NCBI RefSeq assembly: GCF_030814715.1
Contig: NZ_JAUSVO010000003.1
Span: forward strand, 124,001 to 188,000
Direction: 5' to 3'
DNA from: Kaistia dalseonensis
GTDB taxonomy: Bacteria; Pseudomonadota; Alphaproteobacteria; Rhizobiales; Kaistiaceae
DNA length: 64,000 bases
In this document: piece by piece, positions 62,772 through 64,000 of the stretch
Position numbering within the stretch: the stretch's first letter is position 1
How the letters are laid out: the number at the start of each line of letters is the position of its first letter
The notes under the pieces: model-generated
The model's input: the letters and a program-made list of their open reading frames with translations, nothing else
Told to the model about the DNA's origin: nothing
Databases searched by the model: none
Translations under genes and position numbers: made by a program

Positions 62772-64000
62772 TCAGCCCGGCGCGCGCTTCGAGGGCGTCG
62801 CCCTGGGCGTGAACGCAAAATCCGCGTCGAACGGGAAGACGGGCCGCGTGCGCCGCACATTGGCGATGCGGGGAATGTCCTGGTCGACCACGCCTTCCGA
62901 CAGCGCCATCAGGTTCGGATTGGCGAGTGGTGCGAGTTCCGGCGAGAGATAGCCGGACTTGACGACGACGAGATCGAAATCGCCCGGATGGAAACCGAAC
63001 TTGGTGAAGTCGGCAATGTCGTGGAACGGGCGCCGGCGCGCGGTCAGGATGATGGTCGCATCCCCTGCCCGCACCACGGCCTCGCGCCGGGCCGGCTCCG
63101 CAACGTCGAGCAGGACGGCGACCTCCGCCACTACGCTGACCGGCGTGCTCGACGGGTCGAGCGTCGCGCCGATCGAAAGCGTGACCGTGGCCCCGACGCC
63201 GGCAGCATAGGCAGCCTCCGTCGCGGGCGCGTCGGTGATGCCGGCAAAGACCGCCTTGCCGTGGCTCGCGCCTCGCGCAAGGACGGCGCCGAGCACGTCG
63301 GCCCGGTCGCCGACGCCGCCGCCGGTCGGGTTATCGCCCGATTCGGCGAAGATGACGGGCTTGGTGCCCGCCTCGGCGGCCCAGTCGAGGCATTCCTCGA
63401 TCGAGCCGGTCTTCGGCCCGAAGACGAAATCGTTCCGCGCCTCCCAACAGGCCGCGGCGAGCTTTACCGCCTCGGCGGCGAGCACGGCCCGGTCCGTGCC
63501 GGTCATGATGATCGAGGCGGTGGCGCGTGGCTCGTCGGCCCAGACATAGCCGACCATGATCGAGGCATCGAGCACGCCGGGCACGGCATCGACTTCCGGC
63601 AGGCGCGCATAGAGCGATTTCGCCGGCTCGTCGACCGTGCTGGTCCGCTCGCCCGGCAGCAACACAGGCACCTTGGCCCAGACCACGAAGGGCCTGACAT
63701 CGGTGGTGAGGCGCTGATGGAGCAGCGCCAGTGCTCGCCGCTTGGTCTCGGTGACGTCGATATGCGGCGCGGTGCGATAGGCGGAGAACATGTCGATCGC
63801 GTCGATGACGCGCTCGCTCACATTGCCGTGCAGGTCGTAGCTCGTCGAGATCGGACATTCATCGCCGACGATCGCCCGCGCGGCGGCGATCCAGTCGCCC
63901 TCGGCATCGTCCATGCCCTCGACATTCATCGCGCCATGCATGGCGAGATAGAGCCCGTCGATCGGCAGGCTCGCCTGCAGGCGGTCGAGAAACTCCGCCT
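62772..64000 (-). CDS. M81-family metallopeptidase (MlrC-like), 5' end cut by window edge
   Basis: At least 409 aa; the frame stays open to position 64000 (in-frame residues ...LPIDGLYLAMHGAMNVEG), so the true start lies outside and any ATG inside, such as 63941, is internal. The MlrC N-terminal domain shows YLAMHGAMNVEGMDD and CPISTSYDLHGNVSE with His ligands, then YRTAPHIDVTETKRRA; the C-terminal MlrC domain has FAESGDNPTGGGVGD and FDLVVVKSGYLSPEL. Family members cleave linear microcystin or act on other small substrates; the natural role here is unknown. Confidence 0.87.
   Translation of the reverse strand, partial: AEFLDRLQASLPIDGLYLAMHGAMNVEGMDDAEGDWIAAARAIVGDECPISTSYDLHGNVSERVIDAIDMFSAYRTAPHIDVTETKRRALALLHQRLTTDVRPFVVWAKVPVLLPGERTSTVDEPAKSLYARLPEVDAVPGVLDASIMVGYVWADEPRATASIIMTGTDRAVLAAEAVKLAAACWEARNDFVFGPKTGSIEECLDWAAEAGTKPVIFAESGDNPTGGGVGDRADVLGAVLARGASHGKAVFAGITDAPATEAAYAAGVGATVTLSIGATLDPSSTPVSVVAEVAVLLDVAEPARREAVVRAGDATIILTARRRPFHDIADFTKFGFHPGDFDLVVVKSGYLSPELAPLANPNLMALSEGVVDQDIPRIANVRRTRPVFPFDADFAFTPRATPSKRAPG

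Overview
The window is high-GC DNA, densely coded on both strands, and looks like an alphaproteobacterial chromosome of the order Hyphomicrobiales (Rhizobiales). The evidence is a 23-bp Zur box of the alphaproteobacterial type, an mprF-acvB pair, the glutamate-synthase-like/sarcosine-oxidase-like gene set of the N-methylglutamate pathway, and palindromic intergenic repeats of the rhizobial kind. Genus is not determined. No rRNA, tRNA, CRISPR array, prophage or transposase gene was recognised.

Layout. 1-5.1 kb: a glutamine-synthetase-like ligase, an aldehyde dehydrogenase and an iron-type alcohol dehydrogenase, probably a gamma-glutamylation route for an amine or amino alcohol, followed by a KDG-kinase-like sugar kinase. 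5.2-7 kb: a membrane-anchored alpha/beta hydrolase and an isoprenylcysteine-methyltransferase-like protein, ending at a clear terminator. 7-10 kb (minus strand): a zinc ABC transporter operon led by a small histidine-rich membrane protein and preceded by a Zur box. 10.2-17.1 kb: an iron-associated operon (Cys-containing unknown protein, imelysin, multicopper oxidase, di-haem oxidoreductase, imelysin-like protein, DUF1513). 17-34 kb: mostly single genes (cyclopropane synthase, acetyltransferase, two aldo/keto reductases, TerC, an SDR, a PAS-GGDEF-EAL protein, an epimerase, RF3, a reductase/TetR pair, a PRPP synthetase paralogue, a lytic transglycosylase).

33.5-45.3 kb is the most coherent system: an XRE-cupin regulator, a HigBA-type toxin-antitoxin pair, then all eight genes of the N-methylglutamate route for methylamine (mgsABC, gmaS, mgdABCD). 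GmaS would make gamma-glutamylmethylamide, MgsABC would transfer the methylamine group to give N-methylglutamate, and MgdABCD would oxidise it to glutamate plus a one-carbon unit. Several junctions of this operon carry palindromic repeats (one tandemly triplicated), and one such repeat lies in frame inside mgdD.

45.3-64 kb: a cupin-SDR pair, a small hydrolase, a taurine transporter (tauABC) preceded by a six-codon ORF ending in Cys, LemA/DUF2207, an EEP-family phosphatase, acvB-mprF, an M29 aminopeptidase, an MFS exporter, a DUF559 (VSR-like) nuclease gene lying between two 188-bp copies of a repeat made of five hairpins, and the 3' part of an MlrC/M81 peptidase cut by the window edge.
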